A stretch of DNA of 29,606 bases from Fusobacterium_C sp036516095 (GCF_036516095.1 NZ_DATBUM010000054.1:1-29606); one strand, 5' to 3'. Positions 1 to 9,102 are shown, counted from the stretch's first letter. Numbers and translations: made by a program. The notes: generated from the sequence alone by a model not told the origin.

Positions 1-693
1 TACATCTTTTCTTTCAATAATAATCTTAGCCTTTTCCTGTAAATAAGGGGTTTCTTTTATTTTTAACACCAACTCTTTACTTGGATTGATAGCTCTTGGA
101 AATCCAACACTCATTAACATGGAAAAATCTCCATTAGTATCCCCGTAAGCATAGCTTTGCTCTAAATCAATGTCGTATTTTTTTTGAAATCCCTCCAAAG
201 CTTTAATTTTATGCTTCGAATCCCACATAGGAACAATATCTCCGGAATATCTCTTTCCACTCTCGTCTATCTTATAAATAGAGGCTTTAAAATCATCAGC
301 CCCCCATTTTTCAGCCATTCTTGAAACTAAAAAATCAGGACTTCCTGATATAAAAATAATCTTATGTCCTTGTTCCTTGTGCCATTGAATTTGATCTCTC
401 GTATAGCTGTACACCCGACTCCCTTTTAAATATACAACTTGATCCGAAATAAAATCATTATAAGAAATGGGTAAGCCTTTTATTGCTTTTACATAAGCTT
501 CTACCAATTTATTCAGATATTCATCATAGTCTCCTACACGAGTATCCCACAAATGAAAAGCTTCTTCTACATGTTCTTGATATGTTTCCACATCTAAAAG
601 TTCATATTTTATCAATTTTTTAAAATGTTCTATCATTAAAGAATTTCGATAAATGGTTCCGTCAATATCAAAAAATGCTGCAATATTTTTCAT
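1..693 (-). CDS. HAD-IB family hydrolase (SerB-like phosphatase), partial
   Basis: This is a haloacid dehalogenase superfamily phosphatase of subfamily IB. Its C-terminus lies beyond the left edge; 231 codons are visible without a stop. All four HAD motifs can be read: motif I DIDGT at residues 9-13 (Asp nucleophile), motif II ISGSPDF in the middle, a motif III lysine in DSKHKIKAL, and motif IV GDTNGD with the Mg-binding aspartates. The ATG at 691-693 follows GGAGTGAT and a clear promoter. HAD-IB members hydrolyse small phosphate esters such as phosphoserine; the substrate here cannot be told from sequence. It diverges from the nuclease-like gene at 836. Family assignment is firm, function only general. 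Confidence 0.9.
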   Translation of the reverse strand, partial: MKNIAAFFDIDGTIYRNSLMIEHFKKLIKYELLDVETYQEHVEEAFHLWDTRVGDYDEYLNKLVEAYVKAIKGLPISYNDFISDQVVYLKGSRVYSYTRDQIQWHKEQGHKIIFISGSPDFLVSRMAEKWGADDFKASIYKIDESGKRYSGDIVPMWDSKHKIKALEGFQKKYDIDLEQSYAYGDTNGDFSMLMSVGFPRAINPSKELVLKIKETPYLQEKAKIIIERKDV

Positions 694-738
694 ATTTATC
701 ACTCCTTTTCCAAAACTTACTTTATTTAAGTTTGCATT

Positions 739-767
739 ATTGTACTACACTTTCCTCGCTTTTTCAA
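739..767 (-). promoter_or_regulatory. Promoter of the HAD hydrolase gene
   Basis: On the minus strand there is TTGAAA, a 17-bp spacer, then TACAAT, about 45 bases upstream of the ATG at 693. It is back-to-back with the plus-strand promoter at 775-802. Confidence 0.65.
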
Positions 768-774
768 TTTTTCC

Positions 775-802
775 TTGATAAATCTCCCTCATATGTTACA
801 AT
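775..802 (+). promoter_or_regulatory. Promoter of the nuclease-like/thiN pair
   Basis: TTGATA, a 16-bp spacer, then TACAAT, followed by GAAGGAGAT before the ATG at 836. Confidence 0.6.
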
Positions 803-835
803 AAAGTACTATATTTAAGTGAAGGAGATTCGTTT

Positions 836-1660
836 ATGAAATTTTTGTATCCATGTTTACTTTTTTTCTGTCTTTCCATAGCAAGTCTTGCTCAAGAAGC
901 ATATATCGCCACCTTTAATATATTAAAATTAGGAGAATCCTCAAAAGATTTTGAAACTATTGCAAAAACAATCAATCATTTTGATCTGATTGGTTTAGAA
1001 GAAGTCATTACTCCGGAAGGCTTGGAACGTCTTATAAAATCTTTACATAAATATACGAACCATACATGGGATTACCATATTTCTCCTATTCCGGTGGGAA
1101 CTCGAAAATACAAAGAATACTACGCTTATGTGTGGAAAAAAGATAAAGTAAACTTTTTAGCTTCCGAAGGATTTTATCCTGACAAAGAAAAAATATTTAT
1201 TCGGGAACCCTATGGAGCCAGCTTCAAAATTGGTAATTTTGACTTTACTCTTGTCTTACAACATGCCATCTATGGAAAAAGTGAAACAGAAAGAAGGGCG
1301 GAAGCTTTCCGGCTTGTAAAAGTCTACCGTTATTTCCAAGATAGAGATAGACGGGAAAATGATATTCTAATTGGAGGAGATTTTAATCTTTCTGCCTTTG
1401 ATGAGGCCTTTTCTCCTTTGTATGAAGATAAAGATCAAATCATTTATGGAGTGGATCCCAATATCAAGACCACCATCGGAATGAAAAAAATGGCAAATTC
1501 CTATGACAATATTTTCCTATCTAAGATACATACTAAAGAATTTACCGGAAAAAGCGGTGCTGTCGATTTCACAAATCGAAACTATAAAGTCATGAGAAAT
1601 AGGGTTTCCGATCATCTACCGGTCTTTATCATCGTCAATGTGGATAGAGATGATGATTGA
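836..1660 (+). CDS. Secreted endonuclease/exonuclease/phosphatase family protein
   Basis: A 274-residue protein with an N-terminal signal peptide (about residues 1-20, hydrophobic core then a small-residue cleavage site before QEAY). The rest matches the DNase I-like EEP fold: an early TFNI metal-site asparagine, LEEV with the catalytic glutamate, GGDFNLS with the Asp/Asn pair, YDNIF, and a C-terminal SDHLPVF with the catalytic Asp-His. All expected catalytic positions are present, so it is probably an active Mg-dependent phosphodiesterase or nuclease outside the cytoplasm. Substrate (DNA, RNA, sphingomyelin or phosphoinositide) is unknown. GAAGGAGATT precedes the ATG. It overlaps the next gene by one base, so the two are probably translated together. 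Confidence 0.85.
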   Translation: MKFLYPCLLFFCLSIASLAQEAYIATFNILKLGESSKDFETIAKTINHFDLIGLEEVITPEGLERLIKSLHKYTNHTWDYHISPIPVGTRKYKEYYAYVWKKDKVNFLASEGFYPDKEKIFIREPYGASFKIGNFDFTLVLQHAIYGKSETERRAEAFRLVKVYRYFQDRDRRENDILIGGDFNLSAFDEAFSPLYEDKDQIIYGVDPNIKTTIGMKKMANSYDNIFLSKIHTKEFTGKSGAVDFTNRNYKVMRNRVSDHLPVFIIVNVDRDDD

Positions 1661-2313
1661 TGAAACGAGCTTATCTGATTTTAAATGGGGAACTAAGGGG
1701 GAATCTCCCTTTTTACCGACAATTATTTCAAAAAGGGAAAGGAGACATTCTTTGTGTCGACGGCGGTTCTAGGCACTTACAAACTTTACAAATACTTCCA
1801 AAAGAACTGTGGGGAGATTTGGACTCCACTCCTCCTTGCCTCTATAAGGAATGGGAAAAACAAGGATGTCAAATTTTCAAATTTCCAATTGAAAAAGATT
1901 TTACAGATTTTGAACTTCTCTTACAATCTCTACAAGAGCGTTCTTACGAAGAATGGATTGTCATCGGCGGATTAGGAGGAGATACTGACCACTTACTTTC
2001 TAATTTGCAGCTTTGCATTACATATCCGAAACTACAATTTTTAAGTGAAGAAGAAAGCATTTTCCTCCTTCCTCAAAACTATGTATTTCAGAATTTGCAA
2101 GGGCATAAAATATCTTTTATTCCCTTCTCGGAAAAAGTAACTTTTTTAACTCTGGAAGGATTTCAATATAATTTATCCAATCATACCTTGCATAGAGGAG
2201 AAACTCTTTGTCATGGCAATACGATTTTAAAAGAAAAAGCAAATATTCATTTTGAAGAAGGTCTTGTGTTAGCAGTATTAAAAAATAAAAAAACTCTATC
2301 TCAAAATGAATAA
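1660..2313 (+). CDS. thiN: Thiamine pyrophosphokinase
   Basis: A 217-residue thiamine diphosphokinase, which transfers pyrophosphate from ATP to thiamine to give the cofactor TPP in the cytosol. Family hallmarks are present: CVDGGSRHL near residue 35, the WGDLDS motif near residue 53, FPIEKDFTDFELLL, and GGLGGDTDHLLSN near residue 105, which carries the catalytic/metal aspartates. The C-terminal third is the beta-rich thiamine-binding domain. A TTG at 1657 is in frame, but the ATG at 1660 overlaps the upstream stop (TGATG) and is the likelier start by translational coupling. There is no strong ribosome binding site of its own. A terminator follows at 2364. Confidence 0.9.
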   Translation: MKRAYLILNGELRGNLPFYRQLFQKGKGDILCVDGGSRHLQTLQILPKELWGDLDSTPPCLYKEWEKQGCQIFKFPIEKDFTDFELLLQSLQERSYEEWIVIGGLGGDTDHLLSNLQLCITYPKLQFLSEEESIFLLPQNYVFQNLQGHKISFIPFSEKVTFLTLEGFQYNLSNHTLHRGETLCHGNTILKEKANIHFEEGLVLAVLKNKKTLSQNE

Positions 2314-2363
2314 TTCCGTACTGATTCCAAAAATTTTGGCATATTTCATTACACTTACAAGTT

Positions 2364-2396
2364 AAGGATTGACCCTGTAAGAGTCAATCCTTTTAA
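2364..2396 (+). terminator. Terminator after thiN
   Basis: Perfect 10-bp stem AAGGATTGAC / GTCAATCCTT with a 9-base loop, followed by TTTTAATTT. It lies between convergent genes. Confidence 0.8.
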
Positions 2397-2426
2397 TTTC
2401 GCATGGATTCTTTTACCCTAACTTTT

Positions 2427-3188
2427 TTAGAAAGAAAAAGAAATTTGAAATATTCCTATCCCCAACAGAAGTAAAATTCCCATGACATGCAGAAATTCAA
2501 AAACTTTCGGGGAACTCCCTTTTACAAAATATTCTTTCATCTTGCCCGCTGTCAAAGCAAAAAGACTCAACATACAAAAAATTCCCGTTGCAGTACTCAA
2601 GGCAAACATTTTTGAATAGGCTCCATAGCCCAATACGTTCAAAAACAGCAGAATACTCATAACCCCGGGACAGGGGCATAAACCGACAATTCCTGCAAAA
2701 ATCCAACACTCCTTTGCGGATTCTTCTTTCTTCCGAAAAAGCAGGATAAGGTCAAATAAAGCAATCAAGACAATCATAATAGCGGAAAGCAACCTTGTTT
2801 TTTGATCCATGGTGTAAAGTCTTAACATAGAACTCTGACTTGCCAAATCCAGTACAAAATGAACAAAGATATAAGCTAAAAAAGCCTGAAGATACGCAAT
2901 CATAGCAGTCATAAGAAATAATTTCCACTTGGATATTTTTGTCTTCAGAACATAAGTCACTAAAAAGCTTTTTCCATGTCCCGGACCTAAAGAATGAAGC
3001 AATCCATATAAAAAAGTCATTCCCAACAATGTTCCGAAAACTCCCCTTTCCCTTTCTCGAATCAAAAGTTTCATTTCCTTGATAAAATGTTTTTGCTCCA
3101 ACATCAAGGTTTTATAAATATTCGGAAATTGCCATAAACCCAAAATAATAAGAAGTATCAAAATTCCTAACATTATTTTTTTCTTCAT
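2427..3188 (-). CDS. NicO/RcnA-type nickel/cobalt transporter, membrane protein
   Basis: A 253-residue integral membrane protein of the NicO family. Diagnostic motifs are LHSLGPGHGKSFLVTYV (about residues 65-81), the conserved His/Gly-rich metal motif, and GLCPCPGVMSILLF (about 168-181), the second NicO motif. Six or so hydrophobic segments are visible, with an N-terminal anchor. The long cytosolic His-rich loop of E. coli RcnA is absent. The ATG overlaps the stop of the DUF1007 gene by four bases (ATGA), so they form a tight two-gene unit. NicO plus DUF1007 is a recurrent pair for Ni/Co (or other divalent metal) transport; import versus efflux cannot be settled from sequence. Confidence 0.88.
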   Translation of the reverse strand: MKKKIMLGILILLIILGLWQFPNIYKTLMLEQKHFIKEMKLLIRERERGVFGTLLGMTFLYGLLHSLGPGHGKSFLVTYVLKTKISKWKLFLMTAMIAYLQAFLAYIFVHFVLDLASQSSMLRLYTMDQKTRLLSAIMIVLIALFDLILLFRKKEESAKECWIFAGIVGLCPCPGVMSILLFLNVLGYGAYSKMFALSTATGIFCMLSLFALTAGKMKEYFVKGSSPKVFEFLHVMGILLLLGIGIFQISFSF

Positions 3189-3742
3189 TCAAAAATCACC
3201 TCGTAAATATCCGGATGTACACTCTTAAAATAAAAACTGATTCCCTTATTGGTATAAAATCTTGCCTTCCATTTTCCTTTTTCCAAGCCTTCTATATGAA
3301 AGGAGGTTTTATTATAATCATAAGTATAGTAATAATTCGTATCATAAAAAGAAATTGTCAGCTTATCCTTAGGATGAATCTCTTTGTCAATACTGACAAA
3401 AAAATCAATTCGTAACTGTTCCTCCTCCAACATTGCCAACTCAAATAGAATATCCTGTTTTGGAATTCTTTTTCCGTTCCAAAAAACTCGAATATGAGAA
3501 TATAAATATTTCAAAAAAACAATATTCTTATCTTTGACATCTCCCTCTTTGGAAGGACGAAATATCTTTTGATTCAATAAGGTATTCATTTCATCCAAAA
3601 GGAGAGTCAACTCCACTCCCTCCACTCTTTTCTTTTCCGTTTGTATGAACACCTGCGTATCAAAAAATACATGAGGATGTGCCAAACTAGTTTGAAAAGA
3701 AAAGTAAAAAAAGAGTAAGCAATATATCATAATTCTTCTCAT
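3185..3742 (-). CDS. DUF1007 family periplasmic protein, NicO partner
   Basis: After the chosen start it has 185 residues. A signal peptide (MRRIMIYCLLFF...) is followed directly by AHPHVFFDTQVF, the signature opening of DUF1007. The His-x-His at the mature N-terminus is a natural metal-binding site. A longer frame to 3838 is open, but the internal ATG at 3742 is preferred: it has GTGAGG eight bases upstream, starts a proper signal peptide, and lies downstream of an extended -10 promoter. DUF1007 proteins are thought to help NicO permeases handle metal in the periplasm; that role is inferred from gene pairing. Confidence 0.82.
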   Translation of the reverse strand: MRRIMIYCLLFFYFSFQTSLAHPHVFFDTQVFIQTEKKRVEGVELTLLLDEMNTLLNQKIFRPSKEGDVKDKNIVFLKYLYSHIRVFWNGKRIPKQDILFELAMLEEEQLRIDFFVSIDKEIHPKDKLTISFYDTNYYYTYDYNKTSFHIEGLEKGKWKARFYTNKGISFYFKSVHPDIYEVIFE

Positions 3743-3781
3743 AGCATTTTCCTCACTTCTAATACAGTATTGTTGCAAACC

Positions 3782-3809
3782 ATTATACCATATTTTTTCG
3801 AAAGTAAAA
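3782..3809 (-). promoter_or_regulatory. Promoter of the DUF1007-nicO pair
   Basis: On the minus strand there is an extended -10, TGGTATAAT, with a weak TTTTAC 16 bp upstream. It lies about 40 bases before the ATG at 3742, which supports that start. Confidence 0.6.
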
Positions 3810-3822
3810 TTATTTTTCTCTC

Positions 3823-3851
3823 TTGACATCATTTTCATTTTATATTAGAAT
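3823..3851 (+). promoter_or_regulatory. Promoter of the thioesterase-uraA unit
   Basis: TTGACA, a 17-bp spacer, then TAGAAT. It places transcription start inside the longer open frame and so supports the ATG at 3889. Confidence 0.7.
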
Positions 3852-3888
3852 TAGTAGAAATGTAGTACAAAATATAAGGAGGTTTTCT

Positions 3889-4272
3889 ATGTTAGAAGTA
3901 GGTTTAAAAGGTGAAGTTTCAAAAGTAGTACAAGCGGAAGATACAGCAGCTAGAGTAGCTTCAGGTTTATTAGAGGTGTTTTCAACTCCTATGATGATTG
4001 CCTTGATGGAAAAAGCGGCATATACTTTAGCAGAAGAACATTTGGAAGAAGAAGAATCCACCGTTGGAGTGGAAATCGGTTCCAAGCATATGAAAGCAAC
4101 TCCTATCGGAGTTACTGTAAAAGCGGTTGCAACAATCACAAAAATTGAAGGTCGTTTCATTACTTTCCAAGTACAAGCCTTTGAAGAAGATGGAACTTTA
4201 ATAGGAGAAGGAACTCATCTACGTTGTATTATTAACCGTCAAAAATTTATCGACAAATTAAACAAAAGATAG
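3889..4272 (+). CDS. FlK-like hotdog-fold acyl-CoA thioesterase
   Basis: A 127-residue single-domain hotdog protein. It resembles fluoroacetyl-CoA thioesterase FlK: Thr33, Glu41 and His67 sit in the contexts FSTPMM, LMEKAA and SKHMKATPIG. Their spacing (8 and 26 residues) equals that of the FlK catalytic residues Thr42, Glu50 and His76. It probably hydrolyses a small acyl-CoA in the cytosol. Specificity for fluoroacetyl-CoA should not be assumed, since many anaerobes carry such proteins without meeting fluoroacetate. The start at 3889 follows TAAGGAGG; the frame is open to 3823, but that reaches into the promoter. Confidence 0.82.
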   Translation: MLEVGLKGEVSKVVQAEDTAARVASGLLEVFSTPMMIALMEKAAYTLAEEHLEEEESTVGVEIGSKHMKATPIGVTVKAVATITKIEGRFITFQVQAFEEDGTLIGEGTHLRCIINRQKFIDKLNKR

Positions 4273-4292
4273 AGTTTCTCTATCTTTTTTTA
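4264..4292 (+). terminator. Terminator after the thioesterase gene
   Basis: Stem AAAAGATAGAG / CTCTATCTTTT with a 3-base loop, followed by more T. It includes the stop codon of the thioesterase gene. uraA starts 25 bases later, with no clear promoter between, so it is probably leaky. Confidence 0.75.
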
Positions 4293-4316
4293 TAGAACAA
4301 AAAATGGGAGTGAAAA

Positions 4317-5606
4317 ATGGTAAACACAAATGAATTAGGTCTGAAAACAAAATTGGTCTTGGGAGCTCAGCACGTTTTGGCTATGTTTGGAGCGACAGTC
4401 TTGGTTCCCTTTTTAACAGGATTAAATCCTTCTATCGCTTTGATTGCAGCAGGATTGGGAACTTTGATTTTCCATGCTGTAACCAAAAGAATTGTTCCTG
4501 TCTTTCTAGGTTCTTCTTTTGCTTTCATCGGCGCGATTGCGTTAGTTTTAAAAAATGATGGAATTGCAGTGGTCAAAGGAGGAGTGATTGTAGCAGGATT
4601 TGTCTATCTAATCATGTCTCTTATTATCTTAAAATTCGGAGTGGACAAGGTAAAATCTTTCTTTCCGCCTGTTGTTGTAGGTCCGATTATCATGGTCATC
4701 GGATTGCGACTCAGTCCGGTTGCCATGAGCATGGCAGGATATTCCAATGGAAGTTTTGACAGTAAAAGTTTAATTATTGCTGTCATTGTAGTGGTTTCTA
4801 TGGTTTGTATCAGTATTTTAAAAAAATCTTTTTTCCGATTGGTTCCTATCTTAATTTCAGTTGCTATTGGATACATCGTGGCAATGTGTTTCGGTTTGGT
4901 AGATTTTAACTTGATTTCTCAAGCAAAGTGGATAGGACTTTCTGAAGATGCTTTTCATTCTTTAGTTACTATGCCGAAATTCACCTTTACAGGGGTTGTC
5001 GCAATTGCTCCCATTGCTTTGGTTGTTTTCATTGAACATATTGGAGATATTACAACCAACGGTGCTGTGGTCGGAAAAGATTTCTTCCAAAATCCCGGAA
5101 TTCATAGAACTATGTTAGGAGACGGATTAGCTACGATTGCAGCAGGATTGATTGGAGGTCCTGCCAATACAACCTATGGAGAAAATACAGGAGTACTGGC
5201 AGTTACAAAAGTTTATGATCCTTCCGTTCTTAGAATTGCAGCCTGCTATGCCATCATACTTGGATTTTTAGGAAAATTCGGAGTTATGTTACAAACAATT
5301 CCTACCCCGGTGATGGGAGGAGTTTCTATTATTCTGTTTGGAATGATTTCAGCAGTAGGGGCAAGAACGATTGTAGATGCTCAATTGGATTTTTCAAATT
5401 CCAGAAATCTAATCATTGCTTCACTCATTTTAGTGTTCGGAATTGCTATCAATGAAATTGCCATTTGGGGAACTATTTCTATTTCCGGCTTGGCAATTGC
5501 CGCTTTGGTTGGAGTCATTTTAAATAAAATTTTACCGGAAGATCAACCTTATTCTAAAAAACAATTAAGAAAAATGAAAGAACAAGAAATGAAAGAAAAA
5601 ATATAG
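4317..5606 (+). CDS. uraA: Uracil permease, NCS2 family
   Basis: A 429-residue membrane protein of the nucleobase:cation symporter-2 family with about 14 hydrophobic segments. It brings uracil in with protons for salvage. The N-terminal QHVLAMFGATVLVPFLTG is typical. Glu240 in FIEHIGD and Glu289 in TTYGENTGVLAVTKV correspond to UraA Glu241 and Glu290, which bind the uracil ring and the proton. The similarity to UraA in both motifs favours uracil over xanthine or urate. It complements the de novo pyrimidine operon at 18498-23690. GGGAGTG lies just upstream of the ATG. Confidence 0.9.
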   Translation: MVNTNELGLKTKLVLGAQHVLAMFGATVLVPFLTGLNPSIALIAAGLGTLIFHAVTKRIVPVFLGSSFAFIGAIALVLKNDGIAVVKGGVIVAGFVYLIMSLIILKFGVDKVKSFFPPVVVGPIIMVIGLRLSPVAMSMAGYSNGSFDSKSLIIAVIVVVSMVCISILKKSFFRLVPILISVAIGYIVAMCFGLVDFNLISQAKWIGLSEDAFHSLVTMPKFTFTGVVAIAPIALVVFIEHIGDITTNGAVVGKDFFQNPGIHRTMLGDGLATIAAGLIGGPANTTYGENTGVLAVTKVYDPSVLRIAACYAIILGFLGKFGVMLQTIPTPVMGGVSIILFGMISAVGARTIVDAQLDFSNSRNLIIASLILVFGIAINEIAIWGTISISGLAIAALVGVILNKILPEDQPYSKKQLRKMKEQEMKEKI

Positions 5607-5619
5607 AAAGGACATTTTT

Positions 5620-7395
5620 ATGGATTATACATGGAACTTAGACGACATTTATCCCTCTTGGGAAGCTTGGGAACAAGATTTTCAAAAAATGAAACAAGAT
5701 ATGGAAATCATTCCGAGCTATCAGGGGAAAATTCATAACAGTCGAGAAAATTTTGTGGAAATGACAAGACTCGAAGAAAATTTATCTCGCTTGGTAGACA
5801 AACTATATCTATATCCCTATTTAAAAAAGGATTTAAATTCTAAAGATGAAATAGCTTCCATGAAATTGCAAGAAATGGAATCTATTTTTACTGATTTTGG
5901 AGTAAAAACGGCTTGGACAGTTCCGGAAACTCTCATGATTCCGGAAAATACAATGAAACAATGGATTTTAGAAGATGATTTTCTAAAAGAATATGCCTTT
6001 CCTTTACAAGAAACTTATCGTCTTCAAAAACATGTGCTGAGCGAAGAAAAAGAACAATTACTTTCCTATTTTTCACAATATTTAGGAGCCCCAGACGATA
6101 TTTATTCCGAACTTTCCATTTCCGATATGGAATGGAAAACGGTAAGCTTATCGAATGGTTGGAAAGGACCTATTACGAATGGAATGTATTCTAAAATTCT
6201 ATCAACCAATCGTAACCAAGAAGATAGAAAACTAGCTTTTGAAGCTCTTTATGAAGCATATCATAAAAATAAAAACACCTATGGAGCGATTTACCGCGCT
6301 TTATTACAAAGAGGAGTTGCCGGCAGTCGATCCAGAAACTATTCCTCCACTTTAGAAAAAGCATTGGAAGGAAAAAATATTCCCAAAGAAGTTTTCTTAT
6401 CTCTCCTAGACTCGGCCCTAAAAAATACGGCACCTTTACAACGCTATGTGAAATTACGTAAAAAGGTTTTAGGTTTACAAGAATATCACTACTATGATAA
6501 TTCAATTTCTCTTCTTGAATATGATAAGGAATTTTCTTACGAAGAAGCCAAACAACTTGTGATTGATTCTGTTCTTCCTTTGGGAAAAGAGTACCAGGAA
6601 AAATTAAAAACTGCCTTAAGCGACGGTTGGTTGGATGTCATGGAGAAAGAAAACAAGAGAAGTGGAGCCTACTCCATTAATATCTATGATGTTCACCCTT
6701 ATATGCTATTAAATTATCAAGGAACCTTGGACGATGTCTTTACCTTAGCTCATGAATTGGGGCATACCATGCATAGTATGCTTTCTACGGAACACCAACC
6801 TTTTGCAACACATTCTTACACTATTTTTGTGGCGGAAGTAGCTTCCACTTTTAATGAAAGATTGTTATTGGATTCTATGCTGGAAAAAACCAAAGATTCC
6901 AAAGAAAGAATTGTGTTATTGGAACAAGCTTTGGGAAATATTATGGGAACTTATTATATTCAAACCTTATTTGCGAATTATGAATATCAGGCTCACCAAT
7001 TAGTAGAACGAGGAGAAGCGGTGACTCCGGACATTCTTTCCGGAATTATGGCAACATTATTCCAACAATACTTTGGAGATACCTTAGTCCTAGACGACTT
7101 GCAAAAAATTATTTGGAGTAGAATTCCTCATTTCTATCATTCTCCTTATTATGTCTATCAATATGCGACAAGTTTTGCAGCTTCTGCAAATTTATATACA
7201 CAACTGAAGAAAGACCCAAGTTCCGTTTCAAAATACTTGACTTTACTTCAATCCGGAGGAAACGACTACCCAATGGAACAGTTGAAAAAAGCCGGAGCCG
7301 ACTTGTCAAAAGTGGAAAGTTTTGATGCGATTGCGGAAGAATGTAATCGATTATTGGATCTATTGGAAAAAGAATTGGAACACTATCAAGCTTAG
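5620..7395 (+). CDS. pepF: Oligoendopeptidase F, M3B zinc metallopeptidase
   Basis: A 591-residue cytosolic peptidase that cleaves short peptides, of the usual PepF length (about 600). The zinc site is HELGH at residues 378-382 within LAHELGHTMHSML. The third ligand is Glu406 in FVAEVASTFNE. The C-terminal HFYHSPYYVYQYATS block carries the His/Tyr residues that bind substrate in M3 enzymes. The N-terminal half is helical, as expected of the lid. There is no signal peptide. It begins 13 bases after uraA, with AGAAAGGA upstream, and sppA starts 8 bases after it, so the three are probably one transcript. Confidence 0.93.
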   Translation: MDYTWNLDDIYPSWEAWEQDFQKMKQDMEIIPSYQGKIHNSRENFVEMTRLEENLSRLVDKLYLYPYLKKDLNSKDEIASMKLQEMESIFTDFGVKTAWTVPETLMIPENTMKQWILEDDFLKEYAFPLQETYRLQKHVLSEEKEQLLSYFSQYLGAPDDIYSELSISDMEWKTVSLSNGWKGPITNGMYSKILSTNRNQEDRKLAFEALYEAYHKNKNTYGAIYRALLQRGVAGSRSRNYSSTLEKALEGKNIPKEVFLSLLDSALKNTAPLQRYVKLRKKVLGLQEYHYYDNSISLLEYDKEFSYEEAKQLVIDSVLPLGKEYQEKLKTALSDGWLDVMEKENKRSGAYSINIYDVHPYMLLNYQGTLDDVFTLAHELGHTMHSMLSTEHQPFATHSYTIFVAEVASTFNERLLLDSMLEKTKDSKERIVLLEQALGNIMGTYYIQTLFANYEYQAHQLVERGEAVTPDILSGIMATLFQQYFGDTLVLDDLQKIIWSRIPHFYHSPYYVYQYATSFAASANLYTQLKKDPSSVSKYLTLLQSGGNDYPMEQLKKAGADLSKVESFDAIAEECNRLLDLLEKELEHYQA

Positions 7396-7403
7396 GAGTT
7401 ATC

Positions 7404-9098
7404 ATGAAACATATTATACATTTTTTTAAAAAAATTGTTCTATTTGTTCTAAAAGAAATTTCTTCTTTTTTTATCAAATTAGTTCTATCCTTAGCTTTAC
7501 TTGCTCTTTTGATAGGGAGCTTGATTTCCTATATTTCAAAAGAGAATACAAGCGAAATCAAACAAGGAAGTTATGTTTTGTTAAGGGCTTCCAGCCCTCT
7601 CTCGGAACATGTTCCAATTCCTGATCCCTTGACTCTGAAAGAAAAACATATGACCTTTTTTGAAGTTCTGTATGCTCTGGACAGCATTCGACAAGATCCG
7701 AGAATCAAAGGTGTTTTATTGAATGCAGATTTTCTTTCTTGGAACAAAGCGCAAGTGGAGGAAATCGGAACAAAATTACAAAAACTTCAGAAAGAAGGAA
7801 AAGACCTCATTGTAACATTACAAGAGGCAAATAGGGCAAACTATTTTTTAGCAAGTTATGCCAAAGAAATTGTGATGCCTCCTGTTCATGCCGCCTCTTC
7901 CAACATTAGTCCCTATCATTATGAAGAACTATATTGGAAAAGCTTATTGGATCGTTTTGGAATTACAATAAATGTCATTCCAATTGGAGATTATAAATCT
8001 TATATGGAAAACTATTCTCACAATCATATGTCTCCTGAATTTCGAGAAAATATGAAACGCCTTTTGGAACATGCCTACCAGTATTCTCTACATCTAATAG
8101 CAAAAAATCGAAAGATGAAAAAAAGCGACTTGGAAAACTGGATAGAAAATGGGGAGCTTATGGGAAGCTCTTTTCATACTCTACTTGAAAAAGGATTGGT
8201 AAGCAAAGGAGAATATCCTCAACATGTATTGGAAGACATTGGTGAGGAAAATGTTATTTCCATTCAAGAATATTTTTCGTTGGTCAAAATGAAAAATCGA
8301 CCAAAACAATATTTGGCTCTGTTAAACTTGGAAGGAAACATTGAAGACGAAACTTTATTTCTTGACGAGGTAGAAGCCATTCAACGTGATAACAATGTAA
8401 AAGGAGTTATCCTACGAATCAATTCTCCGGGAGGTTCTGCTCTTGTGGCGGATATAATGTATCGTGCTGTTAAAAAATTAAGAGAAAAGGTTCCTGTCTA
8501 TGTCTCCATTTCAGGAACCGCCGCTTCGGGAGGTTACTATGTGGCGGTGGCGGGAGAAAAAATTTTTGCTTCTCCTCTCTCCATTACAGGTTCTATCGGA
8601 GTAGTCAGTATGATTCCTAATTTCAGTCATTTAAGGCAGAAAGCGGATGTTTCCGTGGAAAGTATTTCCAAAGGAAAATATGCCGACTTATACTCCTATC
8701 TGAAGCCTCTCTCTGAAGAAAATTATAATCGTATTCGACAAGGAAACTTGGGAGTATACAAAGACTTTCTGGAGGTTGTTTCTTCAAATCGAAAGATAGA
8801 AACAAGCTTCTTAGATCAGCACTTAGCACAAGGAAGAGTCTGGTTGGGAGTGGAAGCAAAAGAACTTAAATTGATTGATGAATTGGGAGGATTGGAAGCT
8901 GCTATTTATGCCTTGGAACAGGATAAAAACTTAGGTGCTTTACCTATTTTACAAGTTTCCAAAAATGATGTTTTCGGACAATATCTTGGAAAATATAGAA
9001 AATTTTTAACATTTTTACCAGTGACAATACAAAATAAAATTCCAAAAGACAACTTATGGAATAAGCCCGTTATGTATTTTCCATATGAAATGGAATAA
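7404..9098 (+). CDS. sppA: Signal peptide peptidase SppA, 67K type
   Basis: A 564-residue inner-membrane protease with a duplicated S49 domain, which degrades signal peptides left in the membrane. One membrane segment lies near residues 20-42. The catalytic dyad typical of long SppA is split between the repeats: Lys198 in IPIGDYKSYMENY (N-terminal repeat) and Ser375 in SGTAASGGYYVAVAG (C-terminal repeat). ITGSIGV follows. Length and architecture match the E. coli type rather than the short Bacillus form. The start ATG has AGGAG six bases upstream. Confidence 0.93.
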   Translation: MKHIIHFFKKIVLFVLKEISSFFIKLVLSLALLALLIGSLISYISKENTSEIKQGSYVLLRASSPLSEHVPIPDPLTLKEKHMTFFEVLYALDSIRQDPRIKGVLLNADFLSWNKAQVEEIGTKLQKLQKEGKDLIVTLQEANRANYFLASYAKEIVMPPVHAASSNISPYHYEELYWKSLLDRFGITINVIPIGDYKSYMENYSHNHMSPEFRENMKRLLEHAYQYSLHLIAKNRKMKKSDLENWIENGELMGSSFHTLLEKGLVSKGEYPQHVLEDIGEENVISIQEYFSLVKMKNRPKQYLALLNLEGNIEDETLFLDEVEAIQRDNNVKGVILRINSPGGSALVADIMYRAVKKLREKVPVYVSISGTAASGGYYVAVAGEKIFASPLSITGSIGVVSMIPNFSHLRQKADVSVESISKGKYADLYSYLKPLSEENYNRIRQGNLGVYKDFLEVVSSNRKIETSFLDQHLAQGRVWLGVEAKELKLIDELGGLEAAIYALEQDKNLGALPILQVSKNDVFGQYLGKYRKFLTFLPVTIQNKIPKDNLWNKPVMYFPYEME

Positions 9099-9102
9099 GT
9101 CC

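Noticed and set aside
2364..2396. Bidirectional terminator also serving the nicO pair
   Set aside because: On the minus strand the stem is not followed by a T run, so only the thiN direction is supported.
3743..3838. N-terminal extension of the DUF1007 protein to 3838
   Set aside because: It would cross the promoter and place about 32 polar residues before a good signal peptide; the ATG at 3742 has a ribosome binding site.
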